DNA from: COMBO-56-21 sp038852315
GTDB lineage: Archaea > Thermoplasmatota > Thermoplasmata > UBA10834
Direction of reading: 5' to 3'
Assembly (NCBI GenBank): GCA_038852315.1
Contig: JAWCKF010000035.1
Span: 1-15,131, forward strand
Length of the DNA: 15,131 bases
Position numbers and translations under genes: made by a program. Position 1 is the stretch's first letter; every line of letters begins with the position of its first letter. The notes under the pieces are model-generated. The model was not told the origin of the DNA, did no database searches, and worked only from the letters and a program-made list of their open reading frames with translations. Below are positions 6,869 through 13,841 of the stretch, one piece after another.

Positions 6869-7454
6869 GTCGGGCGTGTTCTCCGGGATATCGTCGAAGG
6901 TGAGAACCAGCAAGAAGATGGTCCAGAGTATTGCCGAGGTTGTACGACCTGGCATTCTGCAGGATATGGTACATCGCGGAGGGGCCCTCGCGCAAGGTCA
7001 GCTTCGACCTCTTCGTCGAGTTGAACTCGTCACCCCGGCCAGATGGAACGAAGCCCGTCTGGCTGGCCGCCAGCAGGATGCATCTGGACATCATGGGGCA
7101 GGATTACACAATGGGGGACATTCGGATGCACTTGCTCGTGGCGCGTGGGGATGTAGTGATTTCCTCGGACAGCCCGGGGTGTTGGCGAGCACCTTCGCCA
7201 GGTTTGCAGACGAGAACTCAGGAGCAGTTGATACTCCTCGACGGCCTCGAGTACTTCGTATCGAACAACGGCTTCGAGAAGGTTATGTGCGTGTGATGGA
7301 CCAGGTGAGCGACCATGTATCACAGATCCGGTCGAACCTGATAATCCCGGTGGACATGTGGAGGCTATACGCGGGCGAGTCAGCAATACCTAGACGGAAT
7401 GCAGAGGGGATGGCCCAAGCAAGCAGCAACGGCGGCGCGGAGTCACAATCCTGA
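6861..7454 (+). pseudogene. DUF835-domain protein, broken by several frame changes
   Basis: No single frame gives a sensible protein, but coding-like, G/C-ending codons move between two frames. Segments: 6861-~6938 (frame of GTG 6861), ~6940-7178 (next frame; IWYIAEG, FDLFVEL, IRMHLLVARGDVVIS), 7179-~7223 (first frame; VLASTFARFADENSG), ~7222-7292 (next frame; LILLDGLEYFVSNNGFEKV) and ~7293-7454 (first frame; MDQVSDHV, NLIIPVDMW). Joined, these give the order typical of DUF835, including the LLDGxEYLxxxNGFExV and LIVPVD motifs. DUF835 is a domain of unknown function common in Thermoplasmata and Thermococci, often in signalling proteins. The changes alternate +1, -1, +1, -1, one of them at a GGGG run (7176-7179). 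It overlaps the receiver gene by 8 bases and the convergent membrane gene by 12. Either a decayed gene or consensus errors. Confidence 0.75.
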
Positions 7455-9233
7455 GGCGAGTAGCGCGGTTGTAGCGTATGTGAGCTCCGAAATCGCCAGA
7501 CACGTCCCGAAGTACATCACAGGCGAGCGAATCCCCCTCCCTCCGTCCACGCCCCAAACAAAGTATACGACGATGGCGTCCATCTCTGCCAAGAACATCC
7601 CAAGGACGAGGAAGAAGGCGCCCGCATCCCCTCCTTGCATCCCCCTATCCATCATAGAGCCCAGGGTGAGGTATATCACATAGGTAACACCGAGCACAAC
7701 AGGCGCGAGGACCATGGATGTCGTCTTCATCATAGAAATCGTGGGCCTGAGCCTGATCCGCAGGCTTGCCTCGAGATCCCTGAAATCCTTCATGTAAGCC
7801 GCTATGTCCATGGCCAGCGTCCCGGCGCCGAACTCGTCCTTTGCGGCCGCCTGGCGCGATATCCTCAGGCTCTCTAGCTCCGTCTTTCTGAGCCTCGACT
7901 CGCGCCAGGGAGCGCGGCCCTGTGGCGAGAGAATGACATGTCCAAGTAGCTTGTACGCCTCGGGAGACCTGACCCGTCCGCCCTCTGTAACCGACCCACA
8001 TAGGGCCGACTCGAAGTTCTCTCCGTCTTGCATCCGAGCCCCTGTTCTGAACAGCACATCGTCGATGCGAACTGCGGATTCGTCCCACTCTGCGTCTCCC
8101 GGGCCAGGATACACGGACACCATCCACAGCGATATCGGCAGCACTGATGCGAGGAGAGCCAAGAAGTGTCCATATGATGGGTCCGCGAGCCACCAGACGC
8201 CCAGGCCTCCGGCGACCGAGAAGAGGACCACGGCCAATGTAGCCAATACGGTCCTCCCATGGCCGCGCTCCTTGCTTGTCCCGGGTCGTTCCAGGGGGTG
8301 CCCAGAGACCGCGCTGAAGGCGATGAACGACGCGATGCCTGGGAAGAGCACATTCATCACGACGACGGCCTCCACCGAGAACCCCGGGGAAGATGCCTCT
8401 CTCGCTTCCACGCCTCCGAACGACCATATATCCCAGCTCAGCATGGGAAGGAAGGAACCCACCATAAGGGGCAGGAGTATGCCGAGGCCGAATATCAGCA
8501 TGGTAGGGACTGAGAGGGAGAGCGCGTACTCTTCGATTCTCTGCCTCGCGCCCGAGATGACGGCGGCATTGGCCCTATCCAGTGCCCTTCTCCTGCCGTC
8601 CTCCGTCGCCTCCCGACACGCAGTGACCATCGAGTTCAGCGCCGTCTTGAGGTAGGAACCGCCTTGCTGCCATTTCTCGCCGATGGATAGGACGGCGTCT
8701 TCAAAGGAGGCGTGCTTACCCATGATGACCGACCAGAGGCTCATCTTCACCTCCTCGGCGAAATCCGAGCTAGCCCTTGATGCTAGCACCATCGCGCCAG
8801 GCATGGATGGTTCGTACCGCAGGCTCATGACCATCATGTTCACGCCTGCCACGGCCCCACGCAGTACCTCCTCTTGTCTCCTCTTGGCGGCCTTGGCAGG
8901 ATATCCGAGGAGGTATTCTCGAGTCATGAGGGGCATCAGGGCCAGTGGTATGGATGCTGCTACGGTGGCCGCGGTGCCCAAGAGTATGAGAACAGATCCA
9001 GCGACTGCCATGGATAGAACCCCAAGAATTGCAGCGAACCTGTTCGCGGCTTTGAGCACGAGCTCCGGCTGTATCACCAATCCGGCTAGGCGAAGGTCTG
9101 TTTCGAGTCTTTTCAACCTCTTCCTAGCGTGCTTCGAGCGAGGAATCATCACGCCCTCTGAGCCACTAGACAACCTCATGCAAAACGTGACGAAGAGCGG
9201 AGTCAGCTCGTTACGGCGCCCCCATCTGCTCAT
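7443..9233 (-). CDS. FlaJ/TadC-like membrane platform protein
   Basis: Inner-membrane platform of a type IV pilus / type II secretion-like machine, the partner of the FlaI/TadA-type ATPase. About nine hydrophobic segments appear (numbered from the upstream TTG at 9236): 66-86, 90-106, 242-266, 288-311, 328-350, 355-377, 505-527, 538-560 and 574-596. Between them lie two large cytoplasmic, helix-rich regions (about 110-240 and 380-500) typical of the repeated GspF-type halves of archaeal forms. The ~596-residue length fits the archaeal duplicated form. I prefer the ATG at 9233 because GAGAGGTGG ends 4 bases upstream. It overlaps the ATPase gene by 23 bases, so the two are translationally coupled. 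Its 3' end overlaps the DUF835 gene by 12 bases, tail to tail. Confidence 0.88.
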   Translation of the reverse strand: MSRWGRRNELTPLFVTFCMRLSSGSEGVMIPRSKHARKRLKRLETDLRLAGLVIQPELVLKAANRFAAILGVLSMAVAGSVLILLGTAATVAASIPLALMPLMTREYLLGYPAKAAKRRQEEVLRGAVAGVNMMVMSLRYEPSMPGAMVLASRASSDFAEEVKMSLWSVIMGKHASFEDAVLSIGEKWQQGGSYLKTALNSMVTACREATEDGRRRALDRANAAVISGARQRIEEYALSLSVPTMLIFGLGILLPLMVGSFLPMLSWDIWSFGGVEAREASSPGFSVEAVVVMNVLFPGIASFIAFSAVSGHPLERPGTSKERGHGRTVLATLAVVLFSVAGGLGVWWLADPSYGHFLALLASVLPISLWMVSVYPGPGDAEWDESAVRIDDVLFRTGARMQDGENFESALCGSVTEGGRVRSPEAYKLLGHVILSPQGRAPWRESRLRKTELESLRISRQAAAKDEFGAGTLAMDIAAYMKDFRDLEASLRIRLRPTISMMKTTSMVLAPVVLGVTYVIYLTLGSMMDRGMQGGDAGAFFLVLGMFLAEMDAIVVYFVWGVDGGRGIRSPVMYFGTCLAISELTYATTALLASGL

Positions 9234-10983
9234 CAAGCCACCTCTCCCAGATATCCGCAGGTTGCTCCGCGACCGCCCCGCTGAACAACCGTTGCATCAG
9301 ATGCTCGTTCCATCTCAGTCGTAGCGATTCCCAATCTGTCCCTGGCATATGAGGACGGCTTTGGACGCGCTCCGCCATCGCCTGCTCCGCATACGCCCTG
9401 AGTCGGATTATGTCCATCATCCGGTCGGGAGAGATGCCGAAAGACGCAGCGATCTCACGGACCGTCTTCGAGGACGGATCGAACTGTTCTGTTGGTCTGG
9501 CGCAGGACGAATTAGATGTCAGCTCGAACAACGGTACCAGGCAGACACCACGACCGTCCTCCCTAACCTCGACCACCTCCGACACTCTGCGTTGAAAAGA
9601 CGTTCCATCAGGCGAGCGGATGAGCCCCATCACCACAATGAGGTCAGTTGCAGAGAAGGCCCTCTCAGACACCCCAAGGTCTTCGACGGTCCTGTCAAGG
9701 ACGGCCTTGGCGGAGTTGCCGTGTATCGTGCCGAGGACAGATGAGCCAGCGCTTCCTGCCCTCATGCTCTCGTACAAGACCTTCGCTTCGACTCCCCGCA
9801 CCTCTCCAAGCACAATCGCGCTCTCGCCCATCCGAAGGCTCACTCTCAAGCTCTCCTCAGCCGACGCGAGGGCGTTGCCCCTGTGAGCCTTGAATCTGAG
9901 TCCTTGAACGTCGTATCCAAGTTGCTGGAAGCGTCTCAGAGGTATCTCAGGCGTGTCCTCTATCAGGATTATGCGCTGCGACCTCGGAAACTCCAGCACA
10001 AGGCTCGACATGAGCGTGGTCTTGCCCGCGCCCCTGGACCCCGAAATCAGCACGGTCCGTCTCCCAATGACGGACGCCCACAGGAAGCTCGCAAGAAGGG
10101 GTGTGAGCGTAGAGTTGGCGGTCAGAGTGCTTAGGGGCAGAATGGCTTCAGAATGCTTTCTGAAGGCCATTGCCACGCCCCGGTCGCTAAGAGGAGGTCC
10201 AACTATAGTCACTCTAACCCCAAGGTGTGGCAGGTCAGCCTCCAAGATCGGGTTGGCCTCGGAAAACGGGAGGCCCGTCTCGAGTTTGATGCGCGAAACT
10301 ATGCTGAGCAGATCGCGTCTTCCCACGTAAAGATTCGTCCGACACTTCTGTCTGACGCCCTGTGCCAGATTGGACCTTAAGACCACGTGTACAGGGTTCT
10401 GGCTGGATGGGGAATCCACATAGATGTCCTGCACGTTCGGATCCTGCAACAGAGTTTCAAAGATTCCAAAGCCGGCGGTGTACTTGCACAGCACATACGC
10501 GAGGAAGGCGGTCGTGTTCTCAATCTCGCGCGGCTCAGCGTTGCTATCGCTTTTGGCCGCTAGCTTACGGTAGAGCAGGTCCCTCGCCCTTGAGAACAAG
10601 TGCGGGCGGATGGTTTCGAGGGAGGACATGTCAAGTCCTTCGGGGAGGTCCGTGACGATCTCCTCCATTACCTCTGAGACTATTCTCAGATGTAGCGGAT
10701 TGAGGGCGTACTCAGGGGGATTGATTACGTACATTCCGTAACTGGCCCCCTGAGGGGAGGCCACTCTTATCTCTACACCAGAGACCTGGTACTTAGCCAC
10801 CAAGGAGCCGTGGACGATGGTGTCAGACAGCCAGGAAGATGTAAATGAAGGGCGAGTGTCAAAGTCTTCGGTATGGTCGGTTGCTCGTGCGGTCTTCAAA
10901 TCCAACTTCAGATTCTCTGATGAATGACAGGTGTTGTCTGATGACCTGATTATTCTCGGCAGAAACCTTCCCGTCTCGAGCAA
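9211..10983 (-). CDS. FlaI/TadA-like pilus or secretion ATPase
   Basis: Hexameric ATPase that powers filament assembly or secretion. Walker A GSRGAGKTT (315-323), the Asp box IILIEDTPE (338-346), Walker B VLGEVRG (391-397) and the His box GTIHGNS (418-424) are all intact. The N-terminal domain (about 60-280) precedes the motor. The first ~60 residues are polar and linker-like. The TTG start comes directly after the TGA of the Cys-rich gene, with zero bases between and in the same frame, so readthrough would make one 765-residue protein. From memory, haloarchaeal relatives carry a similar Cys-rich domain fused to this ATPase, so the split may be secondary. The start could also be internal. The FlaJ/TadC-like partner overlaps the 3' end by 23 bases. 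Confidence 0.9.
   Translation of the reverse strand: MLETGRFLPRIIRSSDNTCHSSENLKLDLKTARATDHTEDFDTRPSFTSSWLSDTIVHGSLVAKYQVSGVEIRVASPQGASYGMYVINPPEYALNPLHLRIVSEVMEEIVTDLPEGLDMSSLETIRPHLFSRARDLLYRKLAAKSDSNAEPREIENTTAFLAYVLCKYTAGFGIFETLLQDPNVQDIYVDSPSSQNPVHVVLRSNLAQGVRQKCRTNLYVGRRDLLSIVSRIKLETGLPFSEANPILEADLPHLGVRVTIVGPPLSDRGVAMAFRKHSEAILPLSTLTANSTLTPLLASFLWASVIGRRTVLISGSRGAGKTTLMSSLVLEFPRSQRIILIEDTPEIPLRRFQQLGYDVQGLRFKAHRGNALASAEESLRVSLRMGESAIVLGEVRGVEAKVLYESMRAGSAGSSVLGTIHGNSAKAVLDRTVEDLGVSERAFSATDLIVVMGLIRSPDGTSFQRRVSEVVEVREDGRGVCLVPLFELTSNSSCARPTEQFDPSSKTVREIAASFGISPDRMMDIIRLRAYAEQAMAERVQSRPHMPGTDWESLRLRWNEHLMQRLFSGAVAEQPADIWERWLDEQMGAP
9238..9246 (-). promoter_or_regulatory. Ribosome-binding site for the FlaJ/TadC-like gene
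   Basis: On the minus strand GAGAGGTGG complements the 3' end of archaeal 16S rRNA (AUCACCUCC). It lies inside the end of the ATPase gene, 4 bases before ATG 9233 and 1 base before TTG 9236, so it favours the ATG. Confidence 0.55.
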
Positions 10984-11508
10984 TCACTCGCCCCTATCCG
11001 AAGATAAGCCGGTCAATGCACGCCTGACGCATTCGCGGGCGCGCGCACATCTGGCCTTGGCCACAACATCGCTCGTCGCTATCGCATTGAAATGATCCTT
11101 CCACGCAAGAGGTTCTTGGAGGAGCAGCGACCTGGCCTTTGAGAGTACTGCCTGTCTGTTGGCAGAGCAGGCGCGACACTCGTCCTTCTCGGGCGTGTGG
11201 ACCGATGATATGGCCCTGTTCAGTTCCGACAGCCTGTCAGCCGCCGACATGATGGCCTGTACGATGTCCCCTCTGTAGCGCTTATGGGTTATCCGTTTCA
11301 GGACTACCGCCTCGACTCGGGGCCCTGTCGTTACGGCATTTATCACACCGACCGTGCAGATTCGCGAGCAAAGGTCGTGAGGCCCCGAGCAGTCCTCGCA
11401 GTCGATTTCAAGATAGAGCCCGTCATCGTGGGCGAACACGTGACTGCATGCTGTATTGGTTCTTGATGCTGGTGCGAGCTTCTTGCTAGGGCCCGTGCGA
11501 GGTCTCAT
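10984..11508 (-). CDS. Cys-rich protein preceding the pilus ATPase
   Basis: A 174-residue soluble protein with nine cysteines: 21, then Cys37-x2-Cys40-x6-Cys47-x3-Cys51, then Cys111-x2-Cys114, and Cys154-x5-Cys160. The grouping suggests one or two bound metal ions or an Fe-S cluster; which is not determinable here. The region 55-80 (VEAVVLKRITHKRYRGD) resembles, from memory, the Cys-rich N-terminal domain of haloarchaeal PilB-type ATPases. It is the first gene of the minus-strand operon and is immediately followed, in frame, by the ATPase. ATG 11508 has no strong ribosome-binding site. A TATA-like element in the divergent gap with the first pilin-like gene would give a leader of about 30 bases. 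No enzymatic function can be assigned; a role in regulating or coupling the ATPase is inference. Confidence 0.75.
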   Translation of the reverse strand: MRPRTGPSKKLAPASRTNTACSHVFAHDDGLYLEIDCEDCSGPHDLCSRICTVGVINAVTTGPRVEAVVLKRITHKRYRGDIVQAIMSAADRLSELNRAISSVHTPEKDECRACSANRQAVLSKARSLLLQEPLAWKDHFNAIATSDVVAKARCARARECVRRALTGLSSDRGE

Positions 11509-11562
11509 GGGTCGATGGATATCAGAAGCGGTTCATGTGAGGTATGCGCGGTCGCAGTTTAC

Positions 11563-11572
11563 ATGTATACTA
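11563..11572. promoter_or_regulatory. Shared TATA region of the divergent pilus operons
   Basis: TGTATACTAA sits in the 101-base gap between the minus-strand Cys-rich gene and the plus-strand pilin-like gene. Plus reading predicts a start near 11595, 15 bases before ATG 11610. Minus reading (TTAGTATACA) predicts a start near 11541, about 33 bases before ATG 11508. One AT-rich box may serve both directions and so co-regulate machine and subunits. Confidence 0.4.
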
Positions 11573-11609
11573 ATGCTTAACAGAATCTCTGCACGGTCAA
11601 CTGGAAAAC

Positions 11610-12065
11610 ATGCGTCGTTGTCGGGAGGGCGTCGCAGGGTTCTTTGAAGACATACCGGTTCTAGCAATGATACTTGTCGGAGTGAGTGCCCTGGTGGCTT
11701 CTGGAGTCAGCCTGGCGAAGCACGAGCTAGCGCAGAGATCGGAGACATACCTGGACTTCCAATCCGGGAAGCTCTTGGAGAGCATACTAACTGAAATCGT
11801 CAGCAGCTCACCAGGGCTTCCGCCGTTCGAGTCAGCCTTGGTTTCAGTGAACCTCACCAATTGCGCCTCGTCGCTTCCCTCCTGTCTACGTTATTCTGTG
11901 AGCGTGGTTCGACTCCATCCAGACCCCTCCTGGATACTCACCGTGGGCGATCCCACTTCTCTCGGCCAGACCAGCACGGGCTACAGCTCCGCGATCATCA
12001 ACGCATCTCTCGAAAGTGGCCTCATCGGAATCTTCGAGGTGAGAGTCATTGTCTGGCGTGGCTGA
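11610..12065 (+). CDS. Pilin-like protein 1, single N-terminal membrane helix
   Basis: A 151-residue protein with a short basic start (MRRCREG), the sequence VAGFFEDIP, a hydrophobic helix at about 17-36 (VLAMILVGVSALVASGVSLA), then a helical stretch and an external domain with two cysteines (about 84 and 91). This layout matches pilins and minor pilins: positively charged start, Gly before the hydrophobic segment and a Glu near its beginning. I cannot assign a named family, and a prepilin-peptidase site after Gly7 is only a guess. It ends RVIVWRG. It is divergent from the ATPase operon and overlaps the next gene by 17 bases, supporting a role as a filament or tip subunit of that machine. Confidence 0.72.
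   Translation: MRRCREGVAGFFEDIPVLAMILVGVSALVASGVSLAKHELAQRSETYLDFQSGKLLESILTEIVSSSPGLPPFESALVSVNLTNCASSLPSCLRYSVSVVRLHPDPSWILTVGDPTSLGQTSTGYSSAIINASLESGLIGIFEVRVIVWRG
12036..12042 (+). promoter_or_regulatory. Strong ribosome-binding site deciding a TTG start
   Basis: GAGGTGA, inside the end of the first pilin-like gene, is a close match to the archaeal anti-16S sequence and lies 6 bases before TTG 12049. The alternative GTG at 12058 is 15 bases away, so TTG is the likelier start. Confidence 0.6.
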
Positions 12066-12574
12066 GAACAGCTCAGATGGCCAGCTGGCGCTTCTCGACG
12101 CCGTCGTGTTCTTCGTCATTGCGACGGCCATCTCAGCGTTCAGCTGGTGTCAGACGGATTTGAGGGACGAGATGTCTGTAAACATGACCCGCGCACAGGC
12201 GCCGCGAACAACGGAGATGCTCTCTGCGTTTCTTAAGGCCTCGATATCAGAACCTGTCGTGCTCGAGTTGCCCGAGCGGATCGTTGTCAGAGCTGACGTG
12301 CCCATATCCGAGTGCGTGGCGTTTGAGGCATCTCGCTCCTTGGACGGCTGTCCGGACATGGTGTTTGCTCCACTGAACCGAATACTCGAGAGCGTGCTAC
12401 GCGCGCTCTCAGGGACTCCATGGGATTACTACCTCGAGGTCTGGCACGTGTCTGACCGTGCGGGGGGCATCGTTTTCGCCCTTCCTTGCGTGCATCCTTC
12501 CGTGGCGACCAGCTACTCGGCGAGTTCAATACTCCCATCGGATCGCACTGACCTGCTCGTTGTACTTGTTCTAA
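12049..12574 (+). CDS. Pilin-like protein 2, apparently frameshifted near its end
   Basis: After a polar start (SGVAENSSDGQLALLDA), one hydrophobic helix (about 17-32, AVVFFVIATAISAF) leads into an external domain (about 40-165) with cysteines near 34, 78 and 87. Together with pilin-like protein 1 it forms a divergent subunit operon opposite the ATPase genes. The continuous frame runs on to 12960, but its last ~130 residues lie antisense to a real minus-strand gene and lose the G/C-ending codon pattern after about 12540. Removing one base near 12537-12541 (the CGG of ATCGGATCG) yields a C-terminus IALTCSLYLF and a TAA at 12572-12574, just meeting the convergent stop. I therefore give 12574 as the intended end. 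True decay or a consensus error would both explain it. Confidence 0.65.
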
Positions 12575-12912
12575 CCCCTGCCGCGTCCCCTGGACTCGGA
12601 CACGTTGCTGGCGGGCATCTTGATTTTCGTCCTGGCATATGCCAGACCTCTCCCGATTTCGATCCAGGAGAACACTATCATGAAAGCCAATGCGACGACT
12701 GCGGCATAGAGGTAGTCCCTGTCGTCCTTGGACACGTATATCAGTATCAGCGCCGGCGTAATCACATAGAGTGCATAGAGTGCATATGTCATCCATGTGT
12801 TGGGAATCTTGATGGGCGTCGCGGGCCCGAAGCACATGACGCAGCGGTCCCTGATTGCGTACCAGCTCTTGACCCTCAGGTCTTTGCAGCGCGGGCAGTA
12901 AAGATACTTCAC
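12571..12912 (-). CDS. Zinc-ribbon membrane protein
   Basis: A 113-residue protein. The N-terminal zinc ribbon has Cys6-x2-Cys9 (YCPRC) and Cys24-x2-Cys27 (CVMC). Two membrane helices follow at about 41-59 (MTYALYALYVITPALILIY) and 66-83 (DYLYAAVVALAFMIVFSW). The C-terminal tail is basic and short. The GTG start lies about 26 bases from a palindromic TATA box, so the transcript is probably leaderless. Its 3' end meets the pilin-like gene tail to tail. I do not recognise a named family; a membrane-anchored zinc ribbon could be an adaptor or chaperone, but no function is shown. Confidence 0.82.
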   Translation of the reverse strand: MKYLYCPRCKDLRVKSWYAIRDRCVMCFGPATPIKIPNTWMTYALYALYVITPALILIYVSKDDRDYLYAAVVALAFMIVFSWIEIGRGLAYARTKIKMPASNVSESRGRGRG

Positions 12913-12932
12913 GCATGCCCTGAGTGCGGGGA

Positions 12933-12944
12933 GGATATATATCC
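12933..12944. promoter_or_regulatory. Palindromic TATA box, possibly bidirectional
   Basis: GGATATATATCC is a perfect 12-bp palindrome. Read to the left, its centre is 26 bases from GTG 12912, the exact leaderless distance for the zinc-ribbon gene. Read to the right it would start RNA near 12965, 39 bases before ATG 13004, where GGTGG (12992-12996) can serve as a ribosome-binding site. Confidence 0.5.
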
Positions 12945-13003
12945 TGACCGGGTCCTGTGAGTCTTCGTCCCGGTGTTAAGCCCAGCCGGATGGTGGCCCT
13001 ACG

Positions 13004-13210
13004 ATGGAGTACAGATACGATGACGAATACACCCGCGAGGAGCGGGAGGTGCTCGCCGCCCTCCGACGCTCCTCAGGGAGGACGTGTGCTAGGTGCAGGT
13101 GGTACGAGGCCAGGGGAGGTCAGCGCGGGTGTTTCCCCGAGGGCAAGTACAGGAAATGGCTCTCTCCCGAAGAGTACACAAGTGGGTGCAGCATGTTCAA
13201 GCCCCGATGA
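13004..13210 (+). CDS. Small four-cysteine protein, unknown function
   Basis: A 68-residue protein with an acidic, helical N-terminus (about 1-22) and Cys28-x2-Cys31-x11-Cys43-x18-Cys62. The conserved-looking phrases are CRWYEARGG, GCFPEGKYRKWL and EYTSGCSMF. Four spaced cysteines suggest a zinc or Fe-S site, or a disulfide-free metal fold in the cytoplasm; no signal peptide or membrane helix is present. Codons end mostly in G or C, and GGTGG lies 7 bases before the ATG. Its 3' end faces tRNA-Leu. I do not recognise the family. Confidence 0.72.
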   Translation: MEYRYDDEYTREEREVLAALRRSSGRTCARCRWYEARGGQRGCFPEGKYRKWLSPEEYTSGCSMFKPR

Positions 13211-13226
13211 CGTTGAGACGGCTATG

Positions 13227-13311
13227 TGCAGGGGCGCGGATTTGAACCGCGGAACCACTTCTGGACAAGGTCCTAAGCCTTGCGCCGTTGGCCAGGCTTG
13301 GCTACCCCTGC
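13227..13311 (-). tRNA. tRNA-Leu, anticodon UAG
   Basis: Read on the minus strand: acceptor GCAGGGG pairs with CCCCTGC, D-arm GCC...GGC, anticodon stem CAAGG/CCTTG around loop CTTAGGA (anticodon TAG, codon CUA and probably other CUN), a long class II variable arm (TCC AGAAG TGG TTC) and T-arm CGCGG-TTCAAAT-CCGCG. The discriminator is A (13227). CCA is not encoded. There is no intron. A TATA box 30-40 bases upstream gives a short leader. Confidence 0.95.
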
Positions 13312-13340
13312 TTGCACTGGGTTGCCTGATGATCGCCTGG

Positions 13341-13350
13341 ATAATTAACC
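13341..13350 (-). promoter_or_regulatory. TATA box of tRNA-Leu, inside the end of the upstream gene
   Basis: On the minus strand GGTTAATTAT is centred about 34 bases before the tRNA 5' end and predicts a start near 13318. It includes the TAA stop codon (13347-13345) of the upstream COG1325-type gene, so promoter and coding end share bases. Confidence 0.55.
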
Positions 13351-13809
13351 ATTCCGAGCCTTCTCGTCCGCTTCTCTCGCTGCGATCAGCTCGGTCAGGA
13401 ATTGCCGAACGACCCGAACCGCCGCCTCTTTCTTGGCCGGGAAGGACCTCACGCGGAGTCTCACTGAAACTACATCGTCGCCCGTACTCAGGCGTATGTC
13501 GCCGGCCAGAGCCAGCTGCTTCTCGATCCTGATGAACATGTTCCTCTCCTCGTCAATCCTTTGTTCGAGTGTCTCTGCCACCTTCCGCAGGGCTTCGGTG
13601 CTGAGGCGGTCGAAGAATGCGATTATGGCCCTGCCGTCATCGACCTCGGCCTGCACCACGTCGATCTCGTTGCCGTGCACCCCCTCAGTCCTCGATACAT
13701 GCAGGTCAGCATCCCCAATCACGGCCCGAATCGTCTCCTCGACCCTCTCCAACTCCTCGGTTGCGTGGCATATGGCTCTTGCGTGGAGGCTTGCGAAAAC
13801 CTTCTTCAC
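13345..13809 (-). CDS. COG1325-type predicted RNA-binding/exosome-associated protein
   Basis: A 154-residue protein matching the archaeal RNA-binding family COG1325 (predicted exosome subunit) by its order of phrases: LHARAICHATEELERV (8-23), then a TEGVHGNEIDVVQAEV stretch near 41-56, AFFDRL (64-69) and a C-terminal domain ending VRVVRQFL. The function in the family is predicted, not proved. The GTG start (13809) lies about 28 bases from a weak TATA-like ATTAAGAT, so it may be leaderless. It is transcribed toward tRNA-Leu, whose promoter overlaps its stop codon. No other exosome gene is in the window. Confidence 0.8.
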   Translation of the reverse strand: MKKVFASLHARAICHATEELERVEETIRAVIGDADLHVSRTEGVHGNEIDVVQAEVDDGRAIIAFFDRLSTEALRKVAETLEQRIDEERNMFIRIEKQLALAGDIRLSTGDDVVSVRLRVRSFPAKKEAAVRVVRQFLTELIAAREADEKARNG

Positions 13810-13833
13810 GGGAGCGGTATCAGCTCTCGGACT

Positions 13834-13841
13834 ATCTTAAT
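13834..13841 (-). promoter_or_regulatory. Weak TATA box for the COG1325-type gene
   Basis: Minus-strand ATTAAGAT is centred about 28 bases before GTG 13809. The match to the TATA consensus is modest; spacing is the main support. Confidence 0.35.

Noticed and set aside
10981..10986. UGA as a recoded sense codon (Trp or selenocysteine)
   Set aside because: TGA terminates rfcL, taw1, fttA, psmB, porG and porD in this window, Trp is encoded by TGG, and I see no selenocysteine insertion element. Single-site readthrough is still open.
12287..12916. A 209-codon minus-strand frame
   Set aside because: It overlaps both the pilin-like gene and the zinc-ribbon gene out of frame, and has Arg/Gln-rich shadow composition and no domain.
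12575..12960. C-terminal extension of the second pilin-like gene, with CxxC-like motifs
   Set aside because: It is antisense to the zinc-ribbon gene, whose own Cys codons and membrane helices explain the stretch. The apparent motifs arise after a frameshift.
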